Positions 51,314 to 61,326 of a DNA stretch of 64,000 nt are shown here, piece after piece (the stretch's first letter is position 1; each line of letters starts with the position of its first letter). This DNA is from CAIQPS01 sp964631965 (lineage in GTDB: Bacteria > Actinomycetota > Thermoleophilia > RBG-16-64-13), in the NCBI GenBank assembly GCA_964631965.1, contig CAZWAR010000003.1, forward strand, positions 1 through 64,000, given 5' to 3'. The notes under the pieces were generated by a model. The model was not told where the DNA came from and made no database searches. It saw only the letters and a list, made by a program, of their open reading frames with translations. Both the position numbers and the translations under genes were made by a program.

Positions 51314-52683
51314 GCCCGGCTCCCTCCTCCGGCCCACCCACCGACGAAGTCGTACCCGACAGCCGACTCGATGGTCACTTTGATGACGTCTCCCACCCTC
51401 ACCCGGTCCGGCAACTCGCCCTCGATGTACACCACTCCATCCACTTCGGGCGCCTGGCCGCGTGTCCGCCCGACCACCTGTGGTCCCTCGCTGCTCTGGG
51501 ATGGCTCGATCTCGTCGACCATCACCTCCACCGTGCCGCCCACCTGCCGCGCGTGTGCAGCCTCCGCCGTCTCAGCCAGTACCTGACTCAGGCGGTTGAA
51601 ACGCTCCCGCGCCACCCGCTGGGGGACACGCGGCATCAGCCTGGCAGCCGGAGTACCCTCCTCGGGACTGTATACGAACGCCCCGGCGTAATCAAACTCG
51701 GCCTCGCGCACGAACTGGAGAAGATTCTCGAAGTAATCCTCCGTCTCCCCGGGAAACCCCACGATGAAGGCGGTGCGGATCGCCACCCCGGGAATGAGCC
51801 GGCGAGCCCGGTCCAGCAGTCTCAGGTAGGAATCGCCGTCTCCGGCCCGACCCATGCGACGCAGAACCGCAGGATGGGAATGCTGCAGGGGTAGGTCCAG
51901 GTAGGGGCACAGCTTGCCGCCCTCGCCCATTCTCGTGAGGAAGGCCTCGCCCACGTGCTCGGGCTGTAGGTACATCACTCGAAGCCATGTAACCCTTGGA
52001 TCCCGGGCCAGGGCTCCGACCAGGGCGGTCAGGTCCAGACCTTCGTTCTCCCAGCGGGCCGTGTCCTGCCCCACGAGCACCAGTTCCTTCGCGCCGACGG
52101 CCAAGCACGCCTCGGCCTCCGCCAGGATCTCCGCTGGAGACGACGCACCGTATCGACCTTTGATCCCGGGGATCGCGCAGAACGTGCACAGCTCGTCGCA
52201 CCCATCAGATATCTTGACGTATGCGTACGGCACTGCCGCACACGGAACGGCGACCAGCGACAGCGGGGCCCCGCCCACCACGCCCTTGCTCGACTCGGGA
52301 AACGCGCCGGTCTCCACCCGGTCCAGAGCCTGTACGAGTTCCACTTGTTCCGGCCCGCCTATCAGCCCTGACCATCCCGCGACCTCCGGGATACCGACCT
52401 CGAGCTCCCGACGGTAGCGTTCAACGAGGCAGCCCACCGCCACGACCTTCTTGTCCGGATACGTCGCCGTGGCCTCGAGGATGGCCGAGATCGATTCCTC
52501 TTTCGCCTCCCGGATGAACCCGCACGTGTTCACGAGGATGTGGGTGGCTTCCTCAGGCCCCGTCACGATGAATGCGCCGGCCGCTGCGAGTGAGCGGGCC
52601 AGTCTTCTGCTGTCCGCTTCGTTCTTCGGGCACCCGAGTGTGTGGATGTACACCCGCGAACTGCCGGAGACATCCCGGCTCAT
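51310..52683 (-). CDS. rimO: Ribosomal protein S12 methylthiotransferase RimO
   Basis: 457 residues. MiaB-type radical-SAM enzyme with TLGCPKNEADS and NTCGFI (N-terminal cluster), SDGCDELCTFCAIP (SAM cluster CxxxCxxC) and a C-terminal TRAM domain. The CPKN and CGFI forms mark RimO rather than MiaB. It methylthiolates an Asp of ribosomal protein S12. ATG is 1 nt after the rodZ stop; overlaps pgsA by 4 nt. Confidence 0.95.
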   Translation of the reverse strand: MSRDVSGSSRVYIHTLGCPKNEADSRRLARSLAAAGAFIVTGPEEATHILVNTCGFIREAKEESISAILEATATYPDKKVVAVGCLVERYRRELEVGIPEVAGWSGLIGGPEQVELVQALDRVETGAFPESSKGVVGGAPLSLVAVPCAAVPYAYVKISDGCDELCTFCAIPGIKGRYGASSPAEILAEAEACLAVGAKELVLVGQDTARWENEGLDLTALVGALARDPRVTWLRVMYLQPEHVGEAFLTRMGEGGKLCPYLDLPLQHSHPAVLRRMGRAGDGDSYLRLLDRARRLIPGVAIRTAFIVGFPGETEDYFENLLQFVREAEFDYAGAFVYSPEEGTPAARLMPRVPQRVARERFNRLSQVLAETAEAAHARQVGGTVEVMVDEIEPSQSSEGPQVVGRTRGQAPEVDGVVYIEGELPDRVRVGDVIKVTIESAVGYDFVGGWAGGGSRA

Positions 52684-52684
52684 G

Positions 52685-53527
52685 CTACTCAGTGGTCTCG
52701 GTGGATCCGGACTCCTGCCGCTCCACCCCCGTCTCCGTGACCAGGAATGTGCCGGCTTCGCCGGTGACAGTGAACGGCGTCCCGTTGATAGAGATCGAAA
52801 GCACTTCCGGGATGCCCGCCCTCAACCAGTAGCGCTTGGCGGCATTGAACGTCTGCGTGCCCCCGGCCGACAAGGTGCCGGCGTACAGTTCGGCACCATC
52901 CTCCCCATACTGCCGCACGACGAGCCAGCAACTCCCCTCCGTGACCGAGAGGACCATCGTGACGTTCTGTCCCGTGGTGGTAACCACGGTGCTGGCCCCC
53001 GAACTGGTGGTCGTGGTGTCCGCCTCCTTGTCCGTGGATGTGGTTGTCACTGCCAAGCCACCGGAGACGACGGTCGATACCGTGGTGGAACTGGGAAGAT
53101 TCTCGGGACCTATGACGGCCCCCCCGCTCCCGGGCCTGGCACCCAGCCAGGCGATCACAACGATAACGGCGACGGCGAGGAGCGCAGCAGCCACATAACC
53201 GCGCTGGTGCCGGCCCCGTTTCTTTCTGCGGTCTCCGGCCTGGGTGCGCCGCGGCTGGAAAGGCTCGGGCCGGGTGGGTACGGCTTCCTCCTTCTGTTCG
53301 TGTGCGCCGCCGTACTCGTACAGAAGAAGGTCTGGATCGAGCTTCAGAAAGACGGCGTAGGACCGGAGGAAGCCCTTGACCACGGTCGACCCGGGCAGAA
53401 CGTCAAAGTCGTTCTCCTCGAGGGCTTCGAGATACTTGGAACGGATCTTCGTGACCTTCTCGACATCGGATATCGAGAGCCCCCGCTTAATCCGCGCCTC
53501 ACGAAGGGTGTTGCCAATGTCTGGCAC
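52685..53527 (-). CDS. rodZ: RodZ-like membrane protein with helix-turn-helix and DUF4115 domains
   Basis: 280 residues. Cytoplasmic HTH_25 (about 3-72: IGNTLREARIKRGLSISDVEKVTKI, VKGFLRSYAVFL), a basic linker, one transmembrane helix (about 110-130), a long Thr/Ser-rich linker (145-190) and an extracytoplasmic DUF4115 beta domain (from about 195). RodZ links MreB to the envelope in rods. In the same ymfM-rimO-pgsA-recA position as in Firmicutes. No mreB is seen in this window. Confidence 0.9.
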   Translation of the reverse strand: MPDIGNTLREARIKRGLSISDVEKVTKIRSKYLEALEENDFDVLPGSTVVKGFLRSYAVFLKLDPDLLLYEYGGAHEQKEEAVPTRPEPFQPRRTQAGDRRKKRGRHQRGYVAAALLAVAVIVVIAWLGARPGSGGAVIGPENLPSSTTVSTVVSGGLAVTTTSTDKEADTTTTSSGASTVVTTTGQNVTMVLSVTEGSCWLVVRQYGEDGAELYAGTLSAGGTQTFNAAKRYWLRAGIPEVLSISINGTPFTVTGEAGTFLVTETGVERQESGSTETTE

Positions 53528-53537
53528 TTGGGTCCGG

Positions 53538-54635
53538 TTATGCCTCTCCGATCAAGCGCGCCATGTCTGCCGCGAACCGGCACGCATCACTTTCAGGGTC
53601 GGATGTCGTCTCGAACTCGAGAACGAATCGCCTGCCCTCTACGCACGACCGTTCGTAGAGCGGATCGTAGTAGCTGGCCAAAAGAGCCTCCACGACGTCT
53701 CTAAATCTACCATCCGCAAAAGCCCTTTCCAAGGACAGCACTTCCTCCTTGGGAAGCCGGGCGCCGATGAGCTCGAGGCTCCGGCGGAAACGGTCATGGT
53801 CGCCCTCGGCCCAGCTATCAGGAGAATACTCCTGGATGATCCGTGCCGCCCTGGCCTCTGCCGGGGCCCTCACCAGCACCGGCGTGCCCGACCGGATCGC
53901 ATCCGCCACGGTGCCCGGCACGAACAGCCTGCCGATCTTGCCGCCTTCGCACTCCAGAATCAGGTAGTCTCCGCGGGCGCCTCGTAACTCGTCCCAGAGA
54001 AGCGCGTCGAAGTCCTTCTGCCTCCGCTCTCCCGGTTGGTTCAATCCCCCCAGCAGGGATCCACGGTGCAGGGCCAGACCCTCGAGATCCACTACCCACG
54101 GCCGGGGCGTATCGAGTCGCGGAGAAATGCGCACCAGCTCACGGATGAGGGCGCTTTTCCCCGCTCCGGTGTGACCGTAGAGCGTGAAGACCGGTACCGG
54201 CGGGCGCCAGTGAGCCATTCCTTCGAGGACTTCCTTGCGATACGCACGGTAGCCGCCCCTTACGATCACGGCATGGACGCCGACCAGCGCCAACAGAAGA
54301 ACGACGTTGCGGCTGCGTTCGCCTCCACGCCAGCACATCACCGCGAGCCTGCGGCCCTTCGGTAGTGAACGAGCCAAGGCCACGAGCGAACCAAGGTACA
54401 CGGGCAGCCCCGGACTGACGAGCTCCATTGCAACCAGTCTCGCTTTCGCGGCTCCCTCGTTCTTGTAGGAGACCCCGACTGCTGCGCGCGCCGGGTCGTC
54501 GAGCAACGGATGGTTCAGGGACCCGGGCATGTGCCCTTCTGCGAATTCCGCGGGCGAGCGGACATCGACGACCTGGAACCCACCTTCCATCGCCTCCGCC
54601 GCGGTGATGGAAGGCACCTGCAGGTTCTCAGTCAC
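53538..54635 (-). CDS. mnmH: tRNA 2-selenouridine synthase (SelU/MnmH)
   Basis: 365 residues from GTG at 54635, overlapping ftsK by 8 nt. An N-terminal rhodanese domain (VVDVRSPAEFAEGHMPG; active-site MCWRGGERS with C101) is fused to a P-loop domain (GHTGAGKS, 154-161). This fusion is specific to SelU, which geranylates and then selenates 2-thiouridine at the wobble base of Lys, Glu and Gln tRNAs using selenophosphate. A longer upstream frame overlaps ftsK and is rejected. Unusual insertion between ftsK and rodZ. Confidence 0.92.
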   Translation of the reverse strand: MTENLQVPSITAAEAMEGGFQVVDVRSPAEFAEGHMPGSLNHPLLDDPARAAVGVSYKNEGAAKARLVAMELVSPGLPVYLGSLVALARSLPKGRRLAVMCWRGGERSRNVVLLLALVGVHAVIVRGGYRAYRKEVLEGMAHWRPPVPVFTLYGHTGAGKSALIRELVRISPRLDTPRPWVVDLEGLALHRGSLLGGLNQPGERRQKDFDALLWDELRGARGDYLILECEGGKIGRLFVPGTVADAIRSGTPVLVRAPAEARAARIIQEYSPDSWAEGDHDRFRRSLELIGARLPKEEVLSLERAFADGRFRDVVEALLASYYDPLYERSCVEGRRFVLEFETTSDPESDACRFAADMARLIGEA

Positions 54636-57462
54636 TTTCGAGCTCGTCTCCTCGATCCCCCACTCCGCTCTCGAGACGAAGCTCGGCCAACACCTGCTCG
54701 ACTTCGTCCGTCTCCACGAGAATCTGCCGGGGCTTGCTGCCCTCCCACGGTCCGACGACGCCCCGCCGTTCCAGCATGTCGATGAGCCGGCCCGCACGCG
54801 TGTAGCCGACACGCAGCCGACGCTGCAGCATCGACACCGAGGCGCTGCCGGTCTCGATCACCAATCGCGCGGCTTCGGCCAGCAGATCGTCCGCGTCGGG
54901 GTCGAACTGCTCCTCCTCCACCCTCTTGAGCTCCTTCGGGTCGGGCGGTCTGCGTAGCAGCTCCTCACGGAACTCCGGCTCCGCCTGCCGCCGCCAGTGG
55001 CCCACCAAGAGGGCTATCTCCTCCTCGGTGATGAACGCGCCCTGCACTCGTTCCATATGGCTGGATCCAAGGGGCTTGAACAGCATGTCGCCACGGCCCA
55101 GAAGGGTCTCGGCCCCGTTGACATCGAGGATCACCCGCGAGTCGATCTGGCTGGAGACCGCGAAGGCGATACGCGAGGGGATGTTGGCCTTGATCATGCC
55201 GGTGATGACATCCGCCGACGGCCTCTGGGTAGCGACCACCAGGTGGATGCCCACCGCTCGCGATTTCTGAGCCAGGCGGATGACGTATTCCTCCACCTCC
55301 TGCGGGGAGACCATCATCAGATCGGCCAGTTCGTCGATGACGACCACGATGTAGGGGACCGCGCGCTCTCCGCGGCGCGCCCTCGCCTTGTTCATGTCGC
55401 CCAGGCTGCGGCAATGCTCGAGTTCCATCAACTCGTAGCGGTCCTCCATCTCCTTGCAGACGTTGTGCAGTACTCCGGCCGCATCCTTCATGTTCGTCAC
55501 GACGGGCACGAGCAGATGCGGGATACGGTCGTAGTGGGACAGTTCGACCTTTTTCGGATCGACCATGATCATTCGCACCTGCTCGGGCGTGCTGCGCAGC
55601 AAGATGGACGAGACGATGCAGTTGACGCAGCCGCTCTTGCCGGAGCCGGTGGTACCGGCGATAAGCAAGTGGGGCAATTTGGCCAGGTCGGAGTACACCG
55701 GCTTGCCGGAGATGTCCTTGCCCAGCCACACGTGGAGCGGGCCGGCGCCCTTCGGGAACTCGCGGTAGATATCCCCCAGGGTGACGAAGTCGGGACGCTG
55801 GTTCGGCACCTCCACGCCCACCGCCGACTTGCCGGGGATCGGGGCAAGGATGCGGATCTCGGTGGTTGCCAGTGCGTATGCGAGGTCATCCTTGAGCGAG
55901 GACACCTTGGACACCTTCGTCCCCGGCGCCAACTGCAACTCGTAGCGCGTCACCCGCGGCCCCACGACCATGCCGACCACACGGGCCTCCACCCCGAACT
56001 GCGCGAGGGCCTGCAGCACGACGGCAGCCGTGTCGCGCTCTGTGGTGCGCCCGGCTGACATAGGGGCGCTCTTCTTGAGCAGTTCCGCCTCCGGCAGGAG
56101 GTAGTTGGGCGTCTCGACCGGCAGTTCGCTCTGCCGCGGGGTCCGGGCGAGCCCCGGCAGCGTCTCCTGCCGTCCGTCGAGCGTCTCCTCCGTGGGGTCG
56201 GACCGCTGAGCCCCCGCCGGTTCAGCCGAACCAGGCCCTCCCTGCCCCCGGTTCCGGCCATCGATGCCGGTAGACACCGAGCCGGACCCTTCGGCCGCCC
56301 CCGTCGAGGACAAGCCTGCGTTGCCTGTGGCCGAGCCCCCCTCTCCTCGGACAGCGCCCGAGGCCGTCCGGGCCGAGCCCGACCCGGTCACAGCTGTCGT
56401 GGCCCCGGGGTCCTCGCCCGGCGTCGGGGGTACACCATAGAGATCCGCGAACACCTGAGCTCCGTCGAGTACTGCCGGGCCCTGCGGGGCCCCGCGTGCG
56501 GGTGCAAGCGGGCTGCGCTCGCCCGCCTTGCCGTCGGACCAGTCGTCGAACTCGTCCCCAAAAGGACTGGTTTCCGGGGACCGTCCCGAAGGCAGGGTGT
56601 CTGCGTCGTCCCCGACCAGGTCCACAGGACCGAGCCTGGGCACCCCCACCGCTCGGACCGAGCCTCCAGAGGCCGTCTGCCACCCGACGCCCGTCCCTCC
56701 GGCGAACATCCCTGAGTCTGCGCCGTCCAAACGCCCGGCCGGGTCTCGGACCAGGGTCATCCCGCGTCCCGCTCCCTCCTTGACCATTCCGGCGGCTCGC
56801 TTCGTCCCTCGACCGATACGGGCCGCGGTCACCCCCGTGGCCAGACTGAAGCCGGCGAGCACCGCGACCCAGCCGACGATACCCACTCCGACAGTTCCAG
56901 ACAACCTACGTAGCAGCGCATAGAAGGCCTCCCCCAAGCCGCCGGCGCGCCCTTCGAACTCCGCCCGGGAGAAGTAGTCGACCCCGTGACCTCCGAAGGG
57001 TGGAGCCCCGGCCGCCACCAGAACGAACAGGCCGAACAGGAAGACCAGGGCACCGGCGAACCAATAGGAGTGCCGCAGCCCGGTCTCGAGCACCGTGGTC
57101 ACCGAGAGCCCGAGGAGCACGATCGGCACCACCAAGGCCAGGTGGCCGAAGGCGAACGTCAGTCCAGCCGCCACACCGCGGCCCAGCACGCCTCCAGTCC
57201 CTCCCGCGAGAAGCACCACGAAAAGGAAGACGGCCACGCCGAACAGCACGAGCGCGGCCATTTCGCGCTGCCGTCCCGGCTTGGGCGACCGGCTCTGCCC
57301 ACCTTTCGGCACGGGATTCTTCCTGCTTCGGCCGGACGCGGAGACCGCTCTCGTCGGCTCGGTGCCCGCCCGAGTGCCATGCGCCGCGCGGGGAGCCGAG
57401 GCCGAAGAACGGGGCTTAACGGCAGTCCGCGCCGCCTGTTGGCTGCTGCTCCGGCCGGGCAT
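54628..57462 (-). CDS. ftsK: DNA translocase FtsK/SpoIIIE
   Basis: 944 residues. A basic disordered N-terminus (1-68), about four transmembrane helices (about 69-215), a long Gly/Ser/Pro-rich linker, then the RecA-like motor with Walker A GTTGSGKS, Walker B YIVVVIDELADLM and the C-terminal gamma winged helix (SVSMLQRRLRVGYTRAGRLID, GPWEGSKPRQIL) that reads polar KOPS-type sequences. It pumps chromosome termini at the division septum. Starts 1 nt after the RNase J stop. Confidence 0.97.
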   Translation of the reverse strand: MPGRSSSQQAARTAVKPRSSASAPRAAHGTRAGTEPTRAVSASGRSRKNPVPKGGQSRSPKPGRQREMAALVLFGVAVFLFVVLLAGGTGGVLGRGVAAGLTFAFGHLALVVPIVLLGLSVTTVLETGLRHSYWFAGALVFLFGLFVLVAAGAPPFGGHGVDYFSRAEFEGRAGGLGEAFYALLRRLSGTVGVGIVGWVAVLAGFSLATGVTAARIGRGTKRAAGMVKEGAGRGMTLVRDPAGRLDGADSGMFAGGTGVGWQTASGGSVRAVGVPRLGPVDLVGDDADTLPSGRSPETSPFGDEFDDWSDGKAGERSPLAPARGAPQGPAVLDGAQVFADLYGVPPTPGEDPGATTAVTGSGSARTASGAVRGEGGSATGNAGLSSTGAAEGSGSVSTGIDGRNRGQGGPGSAEPAGAQRSDPTEETLDGRQETLPGLARTPRQSELPVETPNYLLPEAELLKKSAPMSAGRTTERDTAAVVLQALAQFGVEARVVGMVVGPRVTRYELQLAPGTKVSKVSSLKDDLAYALATTEIRILAPIPGKSAVGVEVPNQRPDFVTLGDIYREFPKGAGPLHVWLGKDISGKPVYSDLAKLPHLLIAGTTGSGKSGCVNCIVSSILLRSTPEQVRMIMVDPKKVELSHYDRIPHLLVPVVTNMKDAAGVLHNVCKEMEDRYELMELEHCRSLGDMNKARARRGERAVPYIVVVIDELADLMMVSPQEVEEYVIRLAQKSRAVGIHLVVATQRPSADVITGMIKANIPSRIAFAVSSQIDSRVILDVNGAETLLGRGDMLFKPLGSSHMERVQGAFITEEEIALLVGHWRRQAEPEFREELLRRPPDPKELKRVEEEQFDPDADDLLAEAARLVIETGSASVSMLQRRLRVGYTRAGRLIDMLERRGVVGPWEGSKPRQILVETDEVEQVLAELRLESGVGDRGDELESD

Positions 57463-57463
57463 C

Positions 57464-59125
57464 TTATACCTCGACCACTATGGGGAGCACCATGGGCCGG
57501 CGCCCCGCTTCCTTGTGCAGAAACTTCTGGAGCACGTCGTGCACCCTGGTTTTGACCACCGCGATATCGGACGCTTGGACCATCTCTTCGCCTCCCAGCG
57601 CTTCGAGGACCCGTTGCTTGGCCTTCTCCGTGAGTTCGTCGAGATCCCCGGCATGAGCGAACCCGCGGAAGACGATCTCCACGTCGCCCACGATCTCCCC
57701 GTCTTGGGAGCTGCGGACCACCACGATGATCACCAGGCCGTCGTTTGCGAGATGCTGGCGGTCCCGCAGGACCAGGTCGCGAAGGTCCCCCATGGCGAAT
57801 CCGTCGACCAGCGTCATGCCGGCCTGGACCCGGTCCACGATCCCAACGCCCGCGTCGCTCAGCTCGAGTACATCGCCGTTCTCAAGCAGGAACACGTGGT
57901 CGGCCGCCACACCAGTGGCTTTGGCCAGCTCTGCATGGAAGTGGAGATGGCGATGCTCTCCGTGGATCGGCATGAAGTATGTCGGCCGCACAAGATTGAG
58001 CATCACTTTCAACTCTTCGGCCGCGGCGTGGCCGGACACATGAACCCCTGCATGCGACTCGTATATCACGCGCGCGCCCGCAGCGAACAACCGGTCTATG
58101 GTGCGGTACACGCTGGTCTCGTTACCGGGCACAGCGCGGGCCGACAGTACCACCGTGTCGTCTTTCACGATCTGGACCAGGGGATGGTCATGCGAGGCGA
58201 TACGGGCCAGAGCGGACAACGGTTCGCCCTGGCTGCCGGTGGAAAGAATGGCCACCCGATCGGGCGGGAGGAGGCCGATGTCGTGTGGCTTGATGAGTAA
58301 GCCCTGTGGTACATCGAGGTAGCCCAGGTTCTGGGCGATGTTCACGTTCTTGACCATGCTCCGGCCGATGACGGCCAAAGAGCGTCCATACTTCTCGCAG
58401 GTGTTCATGACCTGCTGGATACGATGGATGTGGCTGGCGAAGGACGCCACGATCACCCGCCCCGGAGCCAGGGCGAAAATGCCCTCCAAAGCGCCGCCCA
58501 CGCTGCGCTCCGGCATTGTGAAGCCCGTCTTGTCGGCGTTGGTGCTGTCCGACATGAGCAGCAATACTCCCTTGCTCCCCAGTTCGGCGAACCGCTGCAT
58601 GGCCGTCGGCCGGTGGTCGATAGGTGTCTGGTCGAGCTTGAAGTCGCCCGTGTGCACCACCGTGCCGACCGGGGTGTGGATTCCCACCCCCACGCCGTCG
58701 GGGATGCTGTGGCTCACTTCCAGAAACTCCAGGGAGAACGGACCGAGGCTCAGTTGCTTCGCTGTGGTTATCTCGTTCAGCGACACCTTCCCCTGCAGAC
58801 CGTGCTCTCCCAGCTTGGCATTCACCAAGCCGAGCGTGAGCCGAGTCCCGTATACCGGCGCGTCCACTTGTTTCAACAGATAGGGCAGAGCCCCGACATG
58901 ATCCTCGTGCCCGTGGGTGAGGATGATACCCAGCAGACGCTCGCGGTTCTCGACCACGTACGAGAAATCAGGTAGCACCAGATCGATGCCGAGCATCTCG
59001 TCATCGGGGAACATGAGGCCGGCGTCGAGCACGAGCAGTGCGTCGCCGTACTCCAGAGCCATCATGTTCTTGCCGATGGCTCCCAGCCCGCCGAGGGGTA
59101 TCACTTTGAGAGCTTTGTCTGTCAC
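57464..59125 (-). CDS. rnj: Ribonuclease J
   Basis: 553 residues from GTG at 59125; an upstream in-frame start at 59182 is less likely. Metallo-beta-lactamase/beta-CASP enzyme: PLGGLGAIGKN at the N-terminus, THGHEDH (70-76), SHSIPDG, HTGDFKLD, the beta-CASP SFASHIHRIQQ, then PIHGEHRHL and a C-terminal domain. It has 5'-exonuclease and endonuclease activity in RNA maturation and decay. Placed between dapB and ftsK, a conserved location for this enzyme. Confidence 0.95.
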   Translation of the reverse strand: MTDKALKVIPLGGLGAIGKNMMALEYGDALLVLDAGLMFPDDEMLGIDLVLPDFSYVVENRERLLGIILTHGHEDHVGALPYLLKQVDAPVYGTRLTLGLVNAKLGEHGLQGKVSLNEITTAKQLSLGPFSLEFLEVSHSIPDGVGVGIHTPVGTVVHTGDFKLDQTPIDHRPTAMQRFAELGSKGVLLLMSDSTNADKTGFTMPERSVGGALEGIFALAPGRVIVASFASHIHRIQQVMNTCEKYGRSLAVIGRSMVKNVNIAQNLGYLDVPQGLLIKPHDIGLLPPDRVAILSTGSQGEPLSALARIASHDHPLVQIVKDDTVVLSARAVPGNETSVYRTIDRLFAAGARVIYESHAGVHVSGHAAAEELKVMLNLVRPTYFMPIHGEHRHLHFHAELAKATGVAADHVFLLENGDVLELSDAGVGIVDRVQAGMTLVDGFAMGDLRDLVLRDRQHLANDGLVIIVVVRSSQDGEIVGDVEIVFRGFAHAGDLDELTEKAKQRVLEALGGEEMVQASDIAVVKTRVHDVLQKFLHKEAGRRPMVLPIVVEV

Positions 59126-59217
59126 GATTCCGGGTCGACGCCTCCAAGGCGCGATGAACAGGCCGACAACCACCGCCGCCAAGCTGCGACCAGCGCACGG
59201 CGTAGCGGCAGTCCTAC

Positions 59218-59961
59218 CTAAAGAATGTTCTCCAAACCGACCACGAGTCCTTGCAGCGAGCGGACCCGTTTGACTGCCAGCAGCACGCCTGGCATGAACG
59301 TGTCCCGGGTGATGGAGTCGTGCCGGATGCAGAGGGTCTCCCCTGGACCACCGAACAATACTTCCTGGTGGGCCACAAGGCCCGGGAGGCGGATGCTGTG
59401 GATGATGACTTCCTTGTCGAGCCCTCGATCGGCCCAGGCTTCTTCCACGCGCAGACGCGTGAGCCTCGACGTCCCCGAAGGGGCGTCCACCTTCTTGTCG
59501 TGGTGGAGCTCCACGATCTCGCAGGACCCGAAGTACTTGGCCGCCTGTTTGGCGAACTCCATCATGAGCACGGCGCCCATGGCAAAGTTCGGGGCGACGA
59601 GCACGGGGGTCACATGGTGCTCGGCAGCTGCTCCGATCTCGGCCAGGTCGGCGGGGCTCAGCCCGGTGGTCCCCACCACGACCGGCACGTGACGTTCGAG
59701 GCTCGTCAGTACGTTCGCCTTCACTGAATCCGGGATGGTGAAATCGACCACGACATCGACGTCGACGATGTCCAGAGCGCTCTCCAAACGGGCGAAGTCC
59801 CCGCCCATGCCCAGCAACGGTCCTCCGCCCTCCCCGAAACCGGTGTCCACCGCCGCTGTCAGCTCCAGGGCTTCGTCAGCCCTCACTGCGTTGATCGTCG
59901 TGGTGCCCATGCGCCCCAATGCGCCGCAGACCGCGACCCTGATCCTGTTGTCGGCGTCCAT
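59218..59961 (-). CDS. dapB: 4-hydroxy-tetrahydrodipicolinate reductase
   Basis: 247 residues. NAD(P)H-binding VCGALGRMG (11-19), VVDFTIPDSVK, APNFAMGAVLMMEFA and the substrate motif ELHHDKKVDAPSGTS with catalytic His and Lys, ending VRSLQGLVVGLENIL. Makes tetrahydrodipicolinate, which DapL and DapF (same window) take to meso-DAP. Follows the M16 protease gene by 17 nt. Confidence 0.97.
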   Translation of the reverse strand: MDADNRIRVAVCGALGRMGTTTINAVRADEALELTAAVDTGFGEGGGPLLGMGGDFARLESALDIVDVDVVVDFTIPDSVKANVLTSLERHVPVVVGTTGLSPADLAEIGAAAEHHVTPVLVAPNFAMGAVLMMEFAKQAAKYFGSCEIVELHHDKKVDAPSGTSRLTRLRVEEAWADRGLDKEVIIHSIRLPGLVAHQEVLFGGPGETLCIRHDSITRDTFMPGVLLAVKRVRSLQGLVVGLENIL

Positions 59962-59978
59962 CCCTTCCGGCTCCTAGC

Positions 59979-61256
59979 TCACATCAGCCCGGCCAGACAG
60001 TCAGCGGGCACCACCCCTTCGAACTCCGCCCGGTGAGCTCCTATACCCACCACGGACAGCCTCCCGGGCCGGTAAAGCTCAGATGCCAGCTCGAGTACCT
60101 GCTCAGGGGTCACGGCGTCGATGCGTGCAGCCAGCTCGTCGAGCGAGAGTATCTCGGTGTCGGTGAGCACACCTTTGCCCAGCCGAGTCATCCTGCTGGA
60201 GGTGCTCTCCAGGCCCAGGATAAGCCGTCCTTTCAGATGCTCCTTGGCTCTCTGCAGCTCTTCTGTGGGTACCGGCTCGGTGACGAGCCGAACCAACTCC
60301 CGGGAGACGGTGTCCATGACCGCCTCCAGGCGTTCGGGGCGGCAGCCGAAGTAGAGACCGGTCAGACCGGTCTCCTGATAGAGGCTGGAGAAAGAATAGA
60401 CGCTGTAGACAAGCCCACGCTTCTCCCGGACTTCCTGGAACAACCGGGAGCTGAGCGAGCCCCCGAAAAGACTGTCGAGCACCGAGAGTTGATAGCGCCG
60501 GTCGTCGTCCCGGGCCAGGCCCACACCGCCGAGACAGACATGCATCTGCTCGGTGTCCTTCTCCTCAAACCGCCGCTCGGGCCTCGCGAGCGGGTTCGCC
60601 AAGGCCCGTTGCGGCTCCGCGCCGTTCGAGTCCATCTGCCGTTCCAGCAACAACCCCCGGATCTCGTCATGAGAGACCCTCCCGGCCGCCGCCACCACCA
60701 TGTCGCTGAACTGGAAACGCCGGCCGTGATAACCCCGGATGTCCGCCTCGGATGCTTCGGCGATGCTCTTGCGCGTGCCCAGTATGGGGTGAGCCAGCGG
60801 ATGGCCATCGAGCACGACCTCGGCCAGGACGTCGTGGATGAGGTCCTGAGGGGAGTCGTCCACCATGGCGATCTCCTCGAGGACGACCTCCCGCTCCCGG
60901 TCTAGGTCGGCGAATGTGGGAGTCATCAGCATGTCGGCCATGACATCCATGGCCACGGGAAGCTGATCGTCCAGGAAGCGGCCGTACACGACCACGTACT
61001 CCCGGGATGTGCTCGCGTTCAGCTCCCCTCCAAGGGTGTCGAAGACCTGCGCGGTCTCTTCCGCCGTATACTTCGACGACCCCTTGAAGAGGAGATGTTC
61101 GAGAAAATGGGTGGCGCCTTCGAGCGGGCCGGTCTCATCCCGTGAGCCTGCGGGGATCCAGAAGCCCAAACACACCGACCTGAGATGGTCGAGCTTCTCG
61201 GTGATCAGCCGCTGGCCGTTAGGGAGACTTTCTAGCCGGTAGTCGTCGGCAGTCAC
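59979..61256 (-). CDS. M16 family zinc metalloprotease (YmxG/MlpA type)
   Basis: 425 residues. Inverted zinc motif HFLEH (50-54) with a distal Glu in REREVVLEEIAMVDD, and the second M16 half with RFFQ-like SSRLFQEVREKRGLVYSVYSF, the R/Y substrate clamp. Located between pnp and dapB as in Bacillus ymxG. Processing substrate unknown. GTG start after AAGGAAGG. The active-site residues are intact, so it should be catalytic. Confidence 0.93.
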   Translation of the reverse strand: MTADDYRLESLPNGQRLITEKLDHLRSVCLGFWIPAGSRDETGPLEGATHFLEHLLFKGSSKYTAEETAQVFDTLGGELNASTSREYVVVYGRFLDDQLPVAMDVMADMLMTPTFADLDREREVVLEEIAMVDDSPQDLIHDVLAEVVLDGHPLAHPILGTRKSIAEASEADIRGYHGRRFQFSDMVVAAAGRVSHDEIRGLLLERQMDSNGAEPQRALANPLARPERRFEEKDTEQMHVCLGGVGLARDDDRRYQLSVLDSLFGGSLSSRLFQEVREKRGLVYSVYSFSSLYQETGLTGLYFGCRPERLEAVMDTVSRELVRLVTEPVPTEELQRAKEHLKGRLILGLESTSSRMTRLGKGVLTDTEILSLDELAARIDAVTPEQVLELASELYRPGRLSVVGIGAHRAEFEGVVPADCLAGLM

Positions 61257-61326
61257 TAACCTTCCTTCCGGAGACTCGATTCACGACGAAACACCGGTCG
61301 CTCAGCGCATCGCCTGCGATGAAGCT

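Noticed and set aside
54997..56058. 353-codon plus-strand frame opposite ftsK
   Set aside because: His/Asp/Gly-rich composition typical of reverse-complement frames; no homology signal.
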